From NCBI RefSeq assembly GCF_000686845.1, contig NZ_JMLS01000001.1, positions 372,001-436,000 of the forward strand: a DNA stretch of 64,000 nt. Direction: 5' to 3'. Numbering within the stretch: the first letter of the stretch is position 1; every line of letters starts with the position of its first letter. Source of the DNA: Paenibacillus sp. UNC451MF. Lineage in GTDB: Bacteria > Bacillota > Bacilli > Paenibacillales > NBRC-103111. The notes beneath the pieces are model-generated. The model saw only the letters and a program-made list of their open reading frames with translations, ran no database searches and was not told where the DNA came from. This document shows positions 61,516-64,000 of this stretch, piece by piece. A program made the position numbers and the translations under genes.

Positions 61516-63276
61516 ATGAAAAACGTATGGGGAAAAACAGCGTTGGCGTTCACCTTAGTCATGTCCACAGCATCGATGCCTATTGCTTCCGTATGGGCCG
61601 ATGAAGCAGGTCAAGTCTCCGTCGTGAATGCACCAGTCTACCAGCAATTGGCTGACTCGCTCAGCGTACAGGTCAAGAGCGTACTCAATGAAAAAACATC
61701 TGACGGAGTGAATATCGGTATTGTCGTCAATTTGAAAAATGACAGTGCCGTTTCCAAACGCGTACCTGATTACGAGCTGCGCGTTAAAACGAACGATGGC
61801 ACTGTGTACACGCTGATTGGCAGCTCGACGAACGTTCACTCGGCTCTTCCGATGTCCGAAACCGAGCTCAGCTATATGATCAAGCTGGATAATAAGGACG
61901 CTGTAAGCTTATCTGAGCTTCAATGGATCGATGTCGATTGGAACGTATATCCTAAGACGGAAACGCCAATCCTGACAGTTCCTATCGCGGGACTGGGTTG
62001 GGCTGGCTCTGATGCAGTAATTTCAGATCCCGCTGCTATCAAAAATTGGGGCGAGGCATTTACTATTGCTTCCAGCAATCTTCCTTTAACTTATACGCCT
62101 GTTGATATGGATAAACAAAATAACGGTCAAAAAACGGCATATGTCGTTAAGCTCATGGTAGAAAACAAAGGAACTTCCACTGTAACGGTTCCGGATCTTG
62201 TATTGGAAGGCAAAGACGGAACATCTTCTTTCCAAGGCAAGCAGGTTGAGCAAACAAAAGTTACGATAGAGCCTAATGAGAAGAAATACGTTCACTATGC
62301 AATCGAGACTAACCAAGACACCATATTAAAAACGATCAACGTGCTTACACCGGAAAGCTTTATTCAAACCGATGCCAAAGGACAAAGCACAGCGGTCAAC
62401 TATACAGTTGGACGTATTCAAATCGTGCTTCCTGAGGGTGGAAAAGTCCAAGGTGCTCTGCAGCCAGTAAATTATGTCTATAACAGCAATATTGCATTCG
62501 ATACGTTAAGCAAGGCGGTTAACTCCGATGTAAATGTTTCACTGGTTGAGTTGACCATGCATGAAAACCAAGGCATCGGCTATAAGACGGCAGTTGCCAA
62601 ATTCAGACTAACCAATAACAGTGACTCGCCTATTCCACTTCCAGCATTGGGAGCTGAGCTGAATACTGCTCAAGGAGTCAGCTATGCGGGCAGCAGACAA
62701 ATCAATCCACCGAAGCAGCTAATGCCTAAGCTGTCCCATATTGTGAGCTATTCGTTCATCGTTCCTAATACGGAGGAGGGTGAAACAATGGTTCTGAAGC
62801 TCTCCGATACGCAAACGGCAGCTCCATACAAATCTGCCATTGCTGCGTTGAACGTTACTATGCAGCCTCTTGCTCAGCCGGATGATGTTCTGTCCTTCTA
62901 TCCGTTCCAAGTCAAAGTTGAGAACTGGAGCATTCAAGCCTACACGAATCTGGCTAGTGCCGCTAACCCTCAAGTTACTTACGGGTACAAGCTGAAAATG
63001 AACCTGGATATTAAACAAACCGATAATGTCGTAGTCGATCAAGACTTCTCCAAAATGAAGGTTGCTTTGGTCGATTCCGCAGGACGTACGCTGGCTGAAA
63101 ATGACTTGGCCTTTACGGATAGCGGCGGCATCAACAAACTGGTATCTGGTGAAGTAATCGTTGACTTTAACAAAGTCCGTGCAGATTATCAAGATAACAA
63201 TTTGACGATCCAAATGTATGAGTCTATTGAAACAGAATTTGGCGTAGCCAAACGCTTGGTAGCTGTATTCAAATAA
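61516..63276 (+). CDS. Secreted protein of unknown function in the efflux operon, 586 aa
   Basis: The product has a clean signal peptide (about 1-29, cleavage near WADEA) and no membrane segment after it. The rest looks like three or four beta-sandwich domains of about 130-150 residues. They share the pattern VENKGTSTVTVPDLVLEGKDG / KNDSAVSKRVPDYELRVKTNDG / TNNSDSPIPLPALGAELNTAQG, which resembles DUF4352-type repeats of cell-surface proteins. It starts 40 bp after the pump gene and shares its promoter. I do not recognise a function. A role outside the cell, beside the two fusion proteins, is the best guess. A terminator follows. Confidence 0.82.
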   Translation: MKNVWGKTALAFTLVMSTASMPIASVWADEAGQVSVVNAPVYQQLADSLSVQVKSVLNEKTSDGVNIGIVVNLKNDSAVSKRVPDYELRVKTNDGTVYTLIGSSTNVHSALPMSETELSYMIKLDNKDAVSLSELQWIDVDWNVYPKTETPILTVPIAGLGWAGSDAVISDPAAIKNWGEAFTIASSNLPLTYTPVDMDKQNNGQKTAYVVKLMVENKGTSTVTVPDLVLEGKDGTSSFQGKQVEQTKVTIEPNEKKYVHYAIETNQDTILKTINVLTPESFIQTDAKGQSTAVNYTVGRIQIVLPEGGKVQGALQPVNYVYNSNIAFDTLSKAVNSDVNVSLVELTMHENQGIGYKTAVAKFRLTNNSDSPIPLPALGAELNTAQGVSYAGSRQINPPKQLMPKLSHIVSYSFIVPNTEEGETMVLKLSDTQTAAPYKSAIAALNVTMQPLAQPDDVLSFYPFQVKVENWSIQAYTNLASAANPQVTYGYKLKMNLDIKQTDNVVVDQDFSKMKVALVDSAGRTLAENDLAFTDSGGINKLVSGEVIVDFNKVRADYQDNNLTIQMYESIETEFGVAKRLVAVFK

Positions 63277-63287
63277 GTTGAGACATG

Positions 63288-63321
63288 TCCCGCGTTTCCT
63301 TCTCATGGAGGCGCGGGATTT
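63288..63321 (+). terminator. Terminator-like hairpin after the secreted protein gene
   Basis: TCCCGCG (63288-63294) pairs with CGCGGGA (63312-63318), with further partial pairing inside, followed by TTTAAAT. It may only partly stop transcription into the next gene. Confidence 0.58.
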
Positions 63322-63350
63322 AAATTGATTGTGTGTAGAGGAGCCACCCA

Positions 63351-63782
63351 ATGGAGACAGTAAACGTAGTACTCGAAGAATTGGAGGAAACGTCCAGGCG
63401 CATTATGAGGAGATTGGTTTCCTACAGTAAACATGTAGATCGCCGATTTTCCGGGTCTCAGGTCAGTGCCCTTCAGACGGTTGAATTTTACGGTTCATTA
63501 AAAGTATCGCAATTGGCGGAGTGTTTGTCCTTATCGTCGAGTGCGGTTACTTTGCTGTGCGATAAATTAATTCACAATGGCTACCTTCAAAGGGAGAGAA
63601 GCTTTGACGACCGCAGAGTCGTTTGTCTGGTTATTACTGAATCAGGAAAAGAGATGCTTCAGCAGCTGCTGGATAAGGAGAAAGAAGTCGTCTGTCGCTG
63701 GTTAACGGGACTTTCTGCTGAGGAAATGCGTCAATTCAGCACAACTTTAAATCGGATTACTGAGAACGTAAAAAATTTGTAA
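63351..63782 (+). CDS. Second MarR-family regulator
   Basis: The 143-residue winged-helix protein has SQLAECLSLSSSAVTLLCDK as helix-turn-helix and RSFDDRRVVCLVITESGKE as wing. It is clearly in the same family as the MarR protein at 57383 but not close to it. It starts 75 bases after the secreted protein gene with AGAGGAGCC upstream. It is followed by a promoter with two copies of the palindrome seen before the first MarR gene. Either regulator could bind these sites. Confidence 0.87.
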   Translation: METVNVVLEELEETSRRIMRRLVSYSKHVDRRFSGSQVSALQTVEFYGSLKVSQLAECLSLSSSAVTLLCDKLIHNGYLQRERSFDDRRVVCLVITESGKEMLQQLLDKEKEVVCRWLTGLSAEEMRQFSTTLNRITENVKNL

Positions 63783-63823
63783 ACGAAGTTCATAAAACAT
63801 TCACGAAAGTTTGCAGAAAGTAA

Positions 63824-63881
63824 TTCACAAACAAGTTTAATTGTGATATATTTCGTATAGAAATATTTCTTATGCGAAATA
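63824..63881 (+). promoter_or_regulatory. Promoter and two MarR-type operators for the right-edge gene
   Basis: Promoter TTCACA (63824-63829), 17-base spacer, TATATT (63847-63852). It is overlapped by TATTTC-GTATA-GAAATA (63849-63865) and TATTTC-TTATGC-GAAATA (63864-63881), almost identical to the pair at 57123-57155. Confidence 0.75.
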
Positions 63882-63909
63882 TATAGAAATAGAAGGAATG
63901 GAGAGAGAT

Positions 63910-64000
63910 CGATGAACACAAAGCGTCTAGCAAGAAAAACTATTACTGGTGGGGTTGCAGCAGCACTATTACTTGGAGGCTTTGCTTACGCGCCTCAAGC
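63910..64000 (+). CDS. Start of a secreted protein gene, cut by the window edge
   Basis: ATG 63910 follows GGAATGGAGAGAG. The visible 30 residues (MNTKRLARKTITGG..., then AAALLLGGFAYAPQA) are an N-terminal signal peptide with a basic start and hydrophobic core. Nothing further can be said of the product. The promoter with the MarR-type operators makes it part of the efflux regulon. Confidence 0.7.

Overview
The window looks like chromosomal DNA of a spore-forming Gram-positive bacterium of the Paenibacillaceae, probably Paenibacillus or a close relative. The reasons are AGGAGG-type ribosome binding sites, frequent TTG and GTG starts, lipobox substrate-binding proteins, SLH-domain surface proteins, a SpoIIP-like hydrolase, YheC/D-like and CotSA-like spore-coat genes, and cre-like and sigma-K-like sites. 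No rRNA, tRNA, CRISPR array, transposase or phage structural module was seen. Both ends cut through genes.

Layout. 1-8.3 kb: end of an ActP-type symporter, an FAD oxidoreductase with a half-length MFS gene, a SpoIIP/SH3 hydrolase, a fatty acid desaturase, a P-loop kinase and a class C beta-lactamase-like hydrolase. 8.4-10.8 kb: a complete ba3-type cytochrome oxidase, including a 43-residue subunit IIa. 11-15.3 kb: cupin and EcsC genes, a large Na+/H+ antiporter and a DeoR regulator. 15.4-20 kb: a 1498-residue SLH-anchored multidomain metallophosphoesterase. 20.4-30.5 kb: an EamA transporter, two sugar-binding lipoproteins, a two-component system, an ABC permease pair and a sulfatase, apparently a (possibly sulfated) glycan uptake locus. 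30.5-37.4 kb: pyruvate kinase, an AraC regulator and a 1385-residue pectate-lyase-like enzyme with a perfect cre upstream and an apparent frameshift in its tail.

37.5-44.8 kb: a purine catabolism operon from urate to ureidoglycine (uraD-uricase fusion, HIU hydrolase, allantoinase, allantoate amidohydrolase, PucG), beside a divergent Lrp-type regulator and followed by a tag gene. 44.8-57 kb: a YheC/D-like ATP-grasp gene divergent from a GT4 glycosyltransferase, a paired chromate transporter, a murE-murF pair outside any visible dcw cluster, and a 1661-residue protein built almost wholly of decapeptide repeats. Both the YheC/D-like gene and the repeat protein have a sigma-K-like promoter, so I infer a sporulation (mother-cell, spore-surface) function for at least part of this region. 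The repeat protein is the best candidate for something undescribed.

57-64 kb: a MarR-controlled efflux operon (MarR, two membrane-fusion proteins, a DHA2-type MFS pump, an unknown secreted protein, a second MarR). A nearly identical palindromic operator, TATTTC-N5/6-GAAATA, occurs five times: three before the first MarR gene and two before the gene entering at the right edge. This ties both ends of the block into one regulon.
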